The notes under the pieces were generated by a model. That model did not search any database and had not been told where the DNA came from. It saw only the letters and a list, made by a program, of their open reading frames with translations. Positions 15,904 through 24,338 of a DNA stretch of 62,901 nucleotides are shown one piece after another. Positions within the stretch are counted from its first letter, which is position 1. Each line of letters starts with the position of its first letter. The position numbers were made by a program, and so were the translations under genes. The DNA comes from CAZPBO01 sp964584815 (lineage in GTDB: Bacteria; Planctomycetota; SKW154): assembly GCA_964584815.1 (NCBI GenBank), contig CAZPBO010000002.1, positions 1 through 62,901 on the forward strand, read 5' to 3'.

Positions 15904-17040
15904 ATGTGGGCTATTGAAGGGGGAGATGTTCTCTTTGAGTGGGGATGGGTAAGGAGGGGGGTTGTTTACATTGACGGTGGCAGGGTGGCGGCGATAGGTG
16001 GTGGCAGGGCGGAGGCTTGTCCTTCTGTTTCAGTTGATGGACTCTTTGTTGTGCCTGGTTTTGTTGATATGCATGTGCACGGTGGTGGTGGGGCATCGGT
16101 TTGGGACGCCACCACCGAGGCGGTTGAGACGCTTCTTAAAAGCCACGCCGCTTATGGAACCACCGCTCTGCTTGTCACGACATATCCTGCAGATGAGAAG
16201 CATCTTGTTGAGCAAGTGGCGGCGGTGAAACAGAGGCGTCCTGAAGGTGGGGCGCAGCCTCTGGGGATTCATCTTGAAGGACCGCATCTGAATGCTGCGC
16301 GAACCAAGGGACTGGCACCTCCCCAACGCCTGCGCCCGCTATCCCCCAACGAACTTTCCCGCCTTGTGAAAGCCGCCTGTGTTCCTATAAGGCTTGTCAC
16401 ACTTGCTCCAGAGATTGAGGGAAGTCTGGAACTGATAAAGGCGGCACGCGCTATCGGTGCCCTCTGTGCCATAAGCCACACAGAAGCGACATACCAGCAG
16501 ACAAAGAAGGCTATTGACGCAGGCTGCACTGACGCGACACATATTTTCAACACATTCGCATTTGCGCCCAACGCCCGCACCCCTACCGCACTTCAAGCCT
16601 GCCTGCTGGACAACCGCGTGCGTGCCCATCTCATCCCAGATATGCTCCATGTCCATCCCGCCTTTGTCCAGTTGCTCCTCAAAGTTAAGGGATGGGAAAA
16701 AACAGCGCTGATAACGGACGCGTTGCGGGAGGCGGCGACGGAGAACGCACCCGAAATTGTGCGTGCAGAAGACGGGCGCATCCTCGGCTCAACTCTAACC
16801 ACATCAAGGGCAGTTGCCTGTATGGTTAAGGGCGCAGGAGTCTCCCTTGAAACAGCCGTCAGGATGGCATCATTTGTTCCCGCCAAAGCGTTGGGGCTCA
16901 AAAAGGGAATCATAAAACCCGGCTGGGACGCCGATATTGTGGTGCTTGACAGAGACTTCTCTGTTAAAATGGTGGTTGTGGGTGGCGTGGTGGTTTCTGC
17001 CCGCGGCGTCTTCGTAGGAGGTGTTCCATCAGAGGTCTGA
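15904..17040 (+). CDS. nagA: N-acetylglucosamine-6-phosphate deacetylase
   Basis: A 378-residue amidohydrolase. It deacetylates GlcNAc-6-phosphate to glucosamine-6-phosphate, feeding amino-sugar recycling or catabolism in the cytosol. Visible metal and substrate residues: GFVDMHVHG, GIHLEGPHLN, VTLAPE, ISHTEA, ATHIFNTF and the catalytic aspartate in LITDALR. The C-terminal part (AKALGLKKGIIKPGWDADIVVLD) is typical of the family. The start at 15904 has GAAGGAG upstream; longer in-frame starts lie inside the promoter. No nagB is seen nearby. It is followed 15 bases later by a large exported esterase, a hint but not proof that both act on cell-wall or polysaccharide material. Confidence 0.92.
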   Translation: MWAIEGGDVLFEWGWVRRGVVYIDGGRVAAIGGGRAEACPSVSVDGLFVVPGFVDMHVHGGGGASVWDATTEAVETLLKSHAAYGTTALLVTTYPADEKHLVEQVAAVKQRRPEGGAQPLGIHLEGPHLNAARTKGLAPPQRLRPLSPNELSRLVKAACVPIRLVTLAPEIEGSLELIKAARAIGALCAISHTEATYQQTKKAIDAGCTDATHIFNTFAFAPNARTPTALQACLLDNRVRAHLIPDMLHVHPAFVQLLLKVKGWEKTALITDALREAATENAPEIVRAEDGRILGSTLTTSRAVACMVKGAGVSLETAVRMASFVPAKALGLKKGIIKPGWDADIVVLDRDFSVKMVVVGGVVVSARGVFVGGVPSEV

Positions 17041-17055
17041 TTGGAGGAGACGCCG

Positions 17056-19377
17056 ATGCGGCATATGCTGCTTGCTGTGCTGGTGCTTGTTTGCGGGGTC
17101 GCTGCTGGGCAGAACACGAAGGGCGTCAGGCTACAAGCCGATTTTCACGCAGAAGGCAGGGCATCTGTTGGGGGTGGTGTCAATTTCAGCCGACTGTGGC
17201 GGCTGACCATTAAGGGAAGCGTTCTTTGCGCCGCCAAGGGTGTGGTCTTCATCCCTGAAGAGATGCGGGTGGAGGCGGTGCGTTACACCTTTGGTAGCCG
17301 TGACTCAACGGTCATCTTTCGCACCCGCCTTGCCCAGGAAGCGCGTTCCTGCGTTCTGGGACCCTGCTGCGTTGTGCGCGGGCGAAGCGGCGCAGCACAT
17401 AAAGCGCTGCTTGTTAAGCGGTTGCCGGGTGGCGGGAATGGCAACACCTATTTTGCCGCTCTGATAGTTGCGGTAATGCTTGCATCAAAGGCGTTGCCCG
17501 ATTCGGGAACACTGACATCAGACGGGGTTAAGGTTTCTTGGAGCAAAACAGGGGAGGGGTTTTCGGTTCGGACGCGCCATCTGACGCTTAAGATTACTCA
17601 AGACAAAGGCGGTATTAGGCTGTCAGGTAGCGGAGAACGCAAAGGCGGACTTGGAAGGGAGAAAGTGAGAGTGCGTGGGGAGATGAGCGTTGGTGGCGGG
17701 GCGGCGGTGGACAAAGGGGTTGACTTTTGGTGGAGTCTTGCGGAGAAGGCGTATAGGGGGAATGAGATAGGCGCGGTGCTTGTAGCGCGCGAAGTGGGTG
17801 TATCGCTTTATGTAAGGCGTGCTGTAGCGAGAATGGTGGCGGGGCTTTGGAAGGGCTGTTATCCGAAAGCATCGCTTAAGGATTACAAGCGCTTCTTCAG
17901 GCTGGGCAAAGGCGCGGCGACGGTGGCGCTTCTTTCCGCCGCCAGACATTGCGGCAAGGATGTTTTTCCGTGGCTTTGCTCGCTGCTCAAGACGGAATAT
18001 GCGCGTGCAGCATCAGCGGCACTGCTTGCGCTCAACCCGCATCAGTTGCGCCCCGAAGTGCTGCTTGAGCGCTTAAAAGAGGCGGAAGGGGTGGTGCGGC
18101 GACGGCTGCTTTATGCGCTGCGGAACTGGGTTCTGGAAGCAGCGGCAGATGGTCCCACCACTCTTCCGGATGGGGTATGGGATACCCTGACGGCAGACCC
18201 CGATATAGGCAAGGGGCTTGCGTTGCTGAAGGTTAGGAATGAGGGGGGCAGGCGGGTTGTGGAGTGGCGTAAAGCAAGATGTGTGGATGCGGTGAAGGCG
18301 GCGCGGGATTCAAAGAGAGCGGTCTGGGTTGACGCTGGGGCAGAAGAGTTGAAGAAGGCGGCGCTTGACGGGCACGGCTTCAGTTGGTATCCGTCGGGAC
18401 TTATGCGGGTTGAGGTGCCGCTGCACAAAGGCAAAACCGAGATGGTGGTCTATGTGCCGCAGAACTACCACAGGGCGATACCGACGGCGGTGGTTCTGGT
18501 GCTGCACGGAGGTGGTGGGAATGCGGAATGGGAAGCGTGGTTGTGGGGAGGGCTGTTTGGGGAGTCGGATGCGGTGCTGGCTTTTCCGTCGGGGCGGGTC
18601 TCCTACTGGTGGGGCGAGGACAGGGACACGGCGCGCGCGGCGCTCCACTGGCTCCTCACCCATATTAACACCAACCCCAGCAAATTGTTCATATGCGGCT
18701 TCTCAAACGGAGGCATAGGCTCGTGGTTTTTTGCACAGGCGGAGATGTGGCGCTGGGCGGCGGCTTTCCCCATGGCGGGACACTGTTTCTATCCCAAAGG
18801 CTACGATTATCTCCTCAATCTTCTGCATATGGCGGTGCGGATATATCACGGTGCCGCCGACAACTACATCCCCCCCAACTACGACCGCGAAGCCTACAAA
18901 CGCCTAAAAAACATGGGCGCGGATGTCACATTGGATATGCCCCAAGGAGTTGGACACACCTGCCAATGGCTGCCCGGCAGAAAGCCCAAGCAGTACGCCG
19001 ATATCCTGAAAGCGATAAAGAGTTTGAGGCGCAGAAAGGTGCCGCTGCAGTTTAAGATTCGCTTTGCGGGCAAGCCGTTTACGCGCCTTTTCTGGGTGGA
19101 GGTGGTTCGCGGCAAAAAGGGCGCCATTATCACCGCAAAATCTGACCCCAACCAGAACAGGATTACCATTGAAACAGAAGGCGGTGTTAGAAAACTTCGC
19201 CTTCATCTTCTGCCGCAAATCGCTCGCTTTGACAAGCCGCTTGAGGTTGTGGCAAACGGCAAAACGGTCTTCAAAGGGAAATTAAGGTTTGACCCCAAAA
19301 AGTGGCTTAAGGACTACGCCGCGATTCTTGACCCCATCTACGCATCAGGCTGCGTTGTGGAGTTTTCACTACCATAG
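17056..19377 (+). CDS. Large exported protein with helical-repeat region and C-terminal esterase domain
   Basis: 773 residues. GGAGGAGA precedes the ATG at 17056, which starts a signal peptide (MRHMLLAVLVLVCGVAAG). Residues 20-180 look beta-rich and are unrecognised. A HEAT-like helical region follows (AVARMVAGLW, then LLSAARHCGKDVFPWLCSLL). The C-terminal third is an alpha/beta hydrolase: VLVLHGGGGNAEWE, nucleophile ICGFSNGGIG, acid region HGAADNYIPP and histidine in GVGHTCQW. The last ~100 residues (RLFWVEVVRG, then NRITIETEGGVRKLRLHL, KPLEVVANGKTVFKG) match the C terminus of the 2857-4524 esterase. The substrate is unknown. Confidence 0.82.
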   Translation: MRHMLLAVLVLVCGVAAGQNTKGVRLQADFHAEGRASVGGGVNFSRLWRLTIKGSVLCAAKGVVFIPEEMRVEAVRYTFGSRDSTVIFRTRLAQEARSCVLGPCCVVRGRSGAAHKALLVKRLPGGGNGNTYFAALIVAVMLASKALPDSGTLTSDGVKVSWSKTGEGFSVRTRHLTLKITQDKGGIRLSGSGERKGGLGREKVRVRGEMSVGGGAAVDKGVDFWWSLAEKAYRGNEIGAVLVAREVGVSLYVRRAVARMVAGLWKGCYPKASLKDYKRFFRLGKGAATVALLSAARHCGKDVFPWLCSLLKTEYARAASAALLALNPHQLRPEVLLERLKEAEGVVRRRLLYALRNWVLEAAADGPTTLPDGVWDTLTADPDIGKGLALLKVRNEGGRRVVEWRKARCVDAVKAARDSKRAVWVDAGAEELKKAALDGHGFSWYPSGLMRVEVPLHKGKTEMVVYVPQNYHRAIPTAVVLVLHGGGGNAEWEAWLWGGLFGESDAVLAFPSGRVSYWWGEDRDTARAALHWLLTHINTNPSKLFICGFSNGGIGSWFFAQAEMWRWAAAFPMAGHCFYPKGYDYLLNLLHMAVRIYHGAADNYIPPNYDREAYKRLKNMGADVTLDMPQGVGHTCQWLPGRKPKQYADILKAIKSLRRRKVPLQFKIRFAGKPFTRLFWVEVVRGKKGAIITAKSDPNQNRITIETEGGVRKLRLHLLPQIARFDKPLEVVANGKTVFKGKLRFDPKKWLKDYAAILDPIYASGCVVEFSLP

Positions 19378-19736
19378 GTCTTCTGGGGTGTCTCAGATAA
19401 GCCAAGCAACCTGCGCAAAACGCGAATGTCCAAACGCCCGTCCTCTGCCCCGTCCAACTTGTCAACCTTTAAGAGCAGCGCTTTTATGTCGCCTTTTCTT
19501 ATGATTCCCTTCTCTTTAAGAAGCGCGATGAGGATAGCCAAAAGCAGGGCGAGTGTGTCAATGTCAAACTCAATGGCGGAGAGGACATTTTTGAGCGCTT
19601 CTTCCCGCTGCAATTGGGACTTTCTGCTGCGCTTTCTGTGCTCACGCAGAGCGGCTCTCATTTTGTCTATTCGGCGCGAACTGCTGCTGTCAACCATCTT
19701 GGAAAACAAGTCCGACCAAAATATGTCGCCCAGCAT
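19338..19736 (-). CDS. Hypothetical protein with a basic helical region and a hydrophobic segment
   Basis: A 132-residue frame starting at ATG 19736 with only a weak ribosome-binding site. Residues 20-45 are very basic (ALREHRKRSRKSQLQREEAL). A hydrophobic stretch (TLALLLAILIALLKEKG) follows near residue 62, then an acidic-basic helical tail (GDIKALLLKVDKLDGAEDG). It is not recognised as any family. The gene lies 20 bases downstream of tRNA-Ala on the same strand, and its 3' end overlaps the convergent esterase gene by 40 bases. I think it is real because nothing else explains the interval, but confidence is moderate. Confidence 0.55.
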   Translation of the reverse strand: MLGDIFWSDLFSKMVDSSSSRRIDKMRAALREHRKRSRKSQLQREEALKNVLSAIEFDIDTLALLLAILIALLKEKGIIRKGDIKALLLKVDKLDGAEDGRLDIRVLRRLLGLSETPQKTYGSENSTTQPDA

Positions 19737-19756
19737 AACTTATCTCTCATAAAAAA

Positions 19757-19828
19757 TGGAGGGGATGGGATTCGAACCCACGACCTCCGCATTGCGAGCG
19801 CGGCGCTCTCCCACTGAGCTACCCCCCC
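19757..19828 (-). tRNA. tRNA-Ala (anticodon CGC)
   Basis: A 72-base cloverleaf on the minus strand. The acceptor GGGGGGG pairs with CCCCTCC and so contains the G3-U70 wobble that is the identity element for alanyl-tRNA synthetase. The anticodon loop is CTCGCAA and the T-arm is GTGGG/CCCAT around TTCGAAT. CCA is not encoded; a T-run follows the discriminator A. Confidence 0.96.
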
Positions 19829-19928
19829 TCTGTCATAATATATATAGACTGTGTTGAGCAGATGCGCAAGTTTTATACGCTTTTGGGCGTTGCGCGGGTA
19901 TGATTTAGGGGCTTTGAGGGAGGCATTG

Positions 19929-20900
19929 ATGGCTCTGGGATACGCACGGGGCAAGATATGCGTTCTTGCGCTGGGTGGCAACTCGCTGATACGGAAAGGT
20001 GAGCGCGGCGATGTTGCGGAGCAGATAAAGAATGCTGAACGGATAACGCGACACATATTCACGCTGGTGACCCACGGTTACAACCTTGTGATAACGCACG
20101 GCAACGGACCGCAGGTGGGGCAGTTGCTGCTGCAGCAGGAGGCGGGCGCTGGGCAGGTGCCACCGATGCCGCTTGATGTGTGCGTTGCTTACTCTGAGGG
20201 TTCAATGGGGTATCTGCTGCAGCAGGCGTTGCTGAACGAGTTGCGGCGTCATCAGATGCGAAATGTTTATGTTGTGACGATGATAACACAGGTTCTTGTG
20301 GACAAAAACGACCCGGCGTTCAAGCATCCGACAAAGCCAGTGGGACCGTTTATGGACAAAAAGTTAGCGGAGGAGATGGCGCGTGTGCGTGGCTGGAGTG
20401 TGATGGAAGATGCGGGTCGGGGTTGGCGACGGGTTGTGCCATCGCCGCGACCGTTGAAGGTGGTGCAGCGCTATATGATACGGGATTTGGCGCGTCAGGG
20501 CAATATCGTGATAGCGCTTGGCGGTGGCGGCATTCCTGTTGTGAAGGACAAAGACGGCGACTATGTCGGCGTTGAGGCAGTCATAGACAAAGACCTCGCC
20601 TCCGCCAACCTCGCAAAAGAAATTCACGCCGACATATTCGCCATTGTGACAGAGGTGCCGAACGCCTGTCTCTGGTTCGGCACAAAAAGGCAGAGACCGC
20701 TCCATAAGGTGAGCCTTCAGGAGTTGCGCCACTACTACAACGACGGGCATTTCCCCCCAGGCTCAATGGGACCGAAGGTGCAGGCGGCGATAGAGTTTCT
20801 GGAGGCAGAGGACGGGCTTGTGATAATAACCGATGCGCGCCATCTACGCCGTGCGCTTGAACTTAAAGACGGCACCCTTATTCGCCGCCACTGGGATTGA
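19929..20900 (+). CDS. arcC: Carbamate kinase
   Basis: A 323-residue amino-acid-kinase-fold enzyme that interconverts carbamoyl phosphate + ADP and carbamate + ATP; it is typically catabolic, at the end of the arginine deiminase or purine/allantoin routes. Visible motifs: VLALGGNSLIRKG, ITHGNGPQVGQLLLQQE, PLDVCVAYSEGSMGY, ALGGGGIPVV, GVEAVIDKDLASANLA and FPPGSMGPKVQAAIEFLE. The ATG at 19929 has GAGGGAGG just upstream; an earlier in-frame start at 19851 lacks a ribosome-binding site. An ornithine carbamoyltransferase-like gene begins at the far end of the window but is not in the same operon. Confidence 0.95.
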   Translation: MALGYARGKICVLALGGNSLIRKGERGDVAEQIKNAERITRHIFTLVTHGYNLVITHGNGPQVGQLLLQQEAGAGQVPPMPLDVCVAYSEGSMGYLLQQALLNELRRHQMRNVYVVTMITQVLVDKNDPAFKHPTKPVGPFMDKKLAEEMARVRGWSVMEDAGRGWRRVVPSPRPLKVVQRYMIRDLARQGNIVIALGGGGIPVVKDKDGDYVGVEAVIDKDLASANLAKEIHADIFAIVTEVPNACLWFGTKRQRPLHKVSLQELRHYYNDGHFPPGSMGPKVQAAIEFLEAEDGLVIITDARHLRRALELKDGTLIRRHWD

Positions 20901-20953
20901 CCTACACCCACACCGCGGATAAAATCTCCCCAAACGCCTTGAGGAAGACCTAT

Positions 20954-23900
20954 ATGGGGTTTGTTCATCTCCATACCCACAGCGAATACTCCCTTCTGGA
21001 CGGCGCCTGCAGAATAGAGGATTTGCTCTCCGCGTGCAGGGAGTATAAGATGCCGGCACTGGCGGTGACCGATCACGGCAATCTCTTCTGTGCGGTCAAC
21101 TTCTATTTTGCCGCAGAAAAAGCGGGTGTGCGCCCCGTCATAGGTTATGAGGCGTATGTCGCGCCTGGGGACAGACGCCAACGCCGCGGCACGCCTCAAG
21201 ACCTAACCCACCTTACCATCCTGGCACGCAACACCACAGGATACAAAAACTTGATGAAACTCGCTACCGCCGCATACCTTGAAGGCTTCTACTATAAACC
21301 GCGCATTGATTATGAACTTCTTGAGCAGCACGCAGAGGGACTGGTAATCCTTTCAGGCTGCACCAAAAGCGACATCGCCCGCAGGTTGCTTGCCGGCGAT
21401 TATGAGGGCGCCGAAAATGTTGCCAAACGCCTGATGGATATGGTGGGACCTGACCACTTCTTTATAGAACTGCAGCGCCACGGACTTGAGGAAGAGGAAG
21501 CCTATATTCGGGAAGCGGTGCTGCTCGCCCGCAAGTTGGGCGCTGGGCTTGTCGCCACAAACGATGTCCACTATGTTAGAAAGGAGGACGCCGAAGCCCA
21601 AGATGTGCTTTTATGCATAAACACAGGCAAATCGTTTGACGACCCCAACCGTATGAGGCTGCCGACACAGGAGTTCTACTTCAAAAGTCCACAGGAGATG
21701 GAGGCGCTGTTTTACGACCTGCCGGAAGCGGTTGAGAACACCATCAAGATAGCGGAGATGTGCCACGCCGAGATAGAAACAGGCACCTACCATCTGCCCC
21801 GCTACCACAGCGAGGACGGCACAGACAACATAACACTGTTTCACCACCTGTGCTTGGAAGGGGCGCGTCGGCGTTACCCCGACTTTGACAGCCGCGACGA
21901 CTTAAAGCAGCGCTTAAAGCACGAGATGGAGACGATACGCAAAATGGGTTTTGTGGGTTACTTTCTTGTGGTGTGGGATTTTGTGCAATTTGCGCGGCGT
22001 AACGGGATACCTGTGGGACCGGGCAGAGGCAGCGCGGCAGGCTCTCTTGTCGCCTACTGCCTTGGCATAACCGATATTGACCCGATGCGTTATGGACTGC
22101 TTTTTGAGCGGTTTCTGAATCCGTCCAGAATATCTATGCCCGATATAGACATTGACTTCTCGCCGGCGGGGCGGGAGCGTGTGATAGAGTATGTGCGACA
22201 GCGTTACGGTGAGGAGAGTGTGGCGCACATAATAACATTTGGGACGCTGCAGTCGCGTGCGGCGGTGCGCGATGTCGGGCGTGTTCTTGAAGTGCCGCTT
22301 CCCCAGGTTGATGCGCTCGCAAAACGCATCCCGCAGGGACTCTCCCTCAAAAAGGCGCTTGAGATGGATGCGGACTTGAAACGCCTTACTGAGGACCCCA
22401 CATACGCCAAACTGTTTGAGATATCAATGCGCCTTGAAGGACTCTGCCGCCACGCATCCACCCACGCCGCGGGTGTCGTCATTGCCGACAAACCGCTCAC
22501 CGAATACTGCCCTCTCCAGAAAATAGACAATACCGTCACCACCCAATACGCGATGGAAGCGGTGGAAAAAATCGGTCTTATGAAGATGGACTTTCTGGGA
22601 CTTGTGACATTGGATGTTATCAGACACTGTTCGGAGTCGCTTAAGCGTGAGGGTATTGAGGTGCGCCTTGATGACTTAGGCGACAAAAAGACCTACGCGC
22701 TTCTGGGACGCGGTGACACAAAAGGCGTTTTCCAACTTGAGTCAGAAGGTATGCGGGCGCTTCTTGCACGCATAAAACCCACCCGCTTTGAAGACCTAAT
22801 AGACATACTGGCGCTTTATCGTCCCGGTCCTCTGGGTTCGGGGATGGTGGAGACCTACATAAAACGGCGCAACGGCGAGGAGGCGGTGGAGTTCCTGCAT
22901 CCTGCGCTTGAGCCGATACTGAAGGAGACGCATGGGGTGATTCTGTATCAAGAGCAGGTGATGCGGATAGCCAATGTTCTCGCGGGTTTTTCAATGGCGG
23001 AAGCAGACCATCTGCGCAAGGCGATGGGCAAAAAACGCGCCGAGATAGTAGCCGAATACCGCGACCGCTTCATAGAAGGCGCTGTCAAGAACGGCGTCTC
23101 GCGCGACATCGCCGAAAAAATCTACGAGCAGATGGCTTATTTTGCAGGATATGGTTTCAACAAAAGCCATTCGGCGGCTTATGCGGTTGTTGCCTACCGC
23201 ACCGCATATCTTAAAGCCAATTTTCCGCTCCACTTTATGGCTGCACTTCTCACAAGCGAAATCGGCAAACAGGAGAAAATAGCAGAATATGTGGTTGACT
23301 GTCGGCAGATGAAGATAAAACTTCTACCACCTGATATAAACAGAAGTTACGCGGACTTTCGCGTTGAGGGTGATGGGGTGCGCTACGGTCTTGCGGCGAT
23401 AAAGGGGGTTGGTGTGAAGGCGGTGGAGGAGATAGTGCGTGCGCGTGATGAAGGGGGTGAGTTCAAGTCGCTTTATGATTTGTGTGAGAGGGTGGATTTG
23501 CGTGCGGTGGGGCGGTCGGTGCTGGAGGCGTTGGTGAAGGCGGGGGCGCTGGATGATTTCGGCAACCGCGCCGCGCTCCTTGAGGCAATCCCTGATGCCA
23601 TTGAACTGGCTCACATCGCCCAGCGCGACGCAAAATGCGGGCAGATGTCACTTTTCGGCGCCGCAACGCAGCAGTCAGAACCACAACTTCCCCGCGTCGC
23701 CCCCCCCTCAAAACTGGAAATGCTCGCTATGGAAAAGGATGTGCTGGGGTTTTATCTCTCAAGCCATCCGCTTGAGCGTTACCAGAAAACTCTGTCGCAT
23801 TACTCAACGGCAACCTGTCGGCAGGTGCGTCAGCAGAGCCAGCACGGCAAACAGGTGACACTTGGCTGCATAATAGAGGAGGTGCAGAGGCGCCGTTCAA

Positions 23901-24334
23901 AACGCGGCGACACCTACTTCATCCTCAAACTGGCGGATTTAACAGGCACCCTTAACGCAACGGTCTTCCCCAAAGCAGCGGCAAGGCACAAAGATACCCT
24001 CCGCAAGGACGCGATTGTCTTTGTTGTTGGTGGCGTTGACACCACACGCGAAGAGCCGTCTCTGATTGTTGAGCAGATAATCCCTATAGGAGAGGCGCCA
24101 AAGAGGCTTCGCGGTAAGGTGGATATTCTCCTTGATGACGCATCTGAGGGGACGCTTGTGGCGCTGCAGGAAGTTTTAAGGCAGAACTCAGGCTCCTGTC
24201 AGGTGCGCCTTGTGATACGCGGAAACGGCAAAACCGTCACCATAAGGCTGCCACTGCAGGAGTTCGGTGTGGCGGCAACCGAGCGCTTTTTCTCCGCACT
24301 CTCCAAAATCGGTGGACTCTCTGTCAGGAGATGA
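20954..24334 (+). CDS. dnaE: DNA polymerase III subunit alpha
   Basis: 1126 residues: the replicative DnaE-type polymerase. The ATG at 20954 follows GAGGAAG and starts MGFVHLHTHSEYSLLDGAC, the canonical PHP-domain start. The PHP domain continues through TDHGNLFCAVNFY. The catalytic aspartates are in MPDIDIDFSPAGR near residues 396-401, and the palm/fingers carry GPGRGSAAGSLVAYCLGI and YRPGPLGSGMVETY. Helix-hairpin-helix (IKGVGVKAVEEIV) and OB-fold (VTLGCIIEEVQRRRSKRGDT) domains follow in the C-terminal third. The upstream frame is open to a TTG at 20897, but homologues start at the PHP motif. The next gene starts four bases after the stop. Confidence 0.98.
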   Translation: MGFVHLHTHSEYSLLDGACRIEDLLSACREYKMPALAVTDHGNLFCAVNFYFAAEKAGVRPVIGYEAYVAPGDRRQRRGTPQDLTHLTILARNTTGYKNLMKLATAAYLEGFYYKPRIDYELLEQHAEGLVILSGCTKSDIARRLLAGDYEGAENVAKRLMDMVGPDHFFIELQRHGLEEEEAYIREAVLLARKLGAGLVATNDVHYVRKEDAEAQDVLLCINTGKSFDDPNRMRLPTQEFYFKSPQEMEALFYDLPEAVENTIKIAEMCHAEIETGTYHLPRYHSEDGTDNITLFHHLCLEGARRRYPDFDSRDDLKQRLKHEMETIRKMGFVGYFLVVWDFVQFARRNGIPVGPGRGSAAGSLVAYCLGITDIDPMRYGLLFERFLNPSRISMPDIDIDFSPAGRERVIEYVRQRYGEESVAHIITFGTLQSRAAVRDVGRVLEVPLPQVDALAKRIPQGLSLKKALEMDADLKRLTEDPTYAKLFEISMRLEGLCRHASTHAAGVVIADKPLTEYCPLQKIDNTVTTQYAMEAVEKIGLMKMDFLGLVTLDVIRHCSESLKREGIEVRLDDLGDKKTYALLGRGDTKGVFQLESEGMRALLARIKPTRFEDLIDILALYRPGPLGSGMVETYIKRRNGEEAVEFLHPALEPILKETHGVILYQEQVMRIANVLAGFSMAEADHLRKAMGKKRAEIVAEYRDRFIEGAVKNGVSRDIAEKIYEQMAYFAGYGFNKSHSAAYAVVAYRTAYLKANFPLHFMAALLTSEIGKQEKIAEYVVDCRQMKIKLLPPDINRSYADFRVEGDGVRYGLAAIKGVGVKAVEEIVRARDEGGEFKSLYDLCERVDLRAVGRSVLEALVKAGALDDFGNRAALLEAIPDAIELAHIAQRDAKCGQMSLFGAATQQSEPQLPRVAPPSKLEMLAMEKDVLGFYLSSHPLERYQKTLSHYSTATCRQVRQQSQHGKQVTLGCIIEEVQRRRSKRGDTYFILKLADLTGTLNATVFPKAAARHKDTLRKDAIVFVVGGVDTTREEPSLIVEQIIPIGEAPKRLRGKVDILLDDASEGTLVALQEVLRQNSGSCQVRLVIRGNGKTVTIRLPLQEFGVAATERFFSALSKIGGLSVRR

Positions 24335-24338
24335 CACA

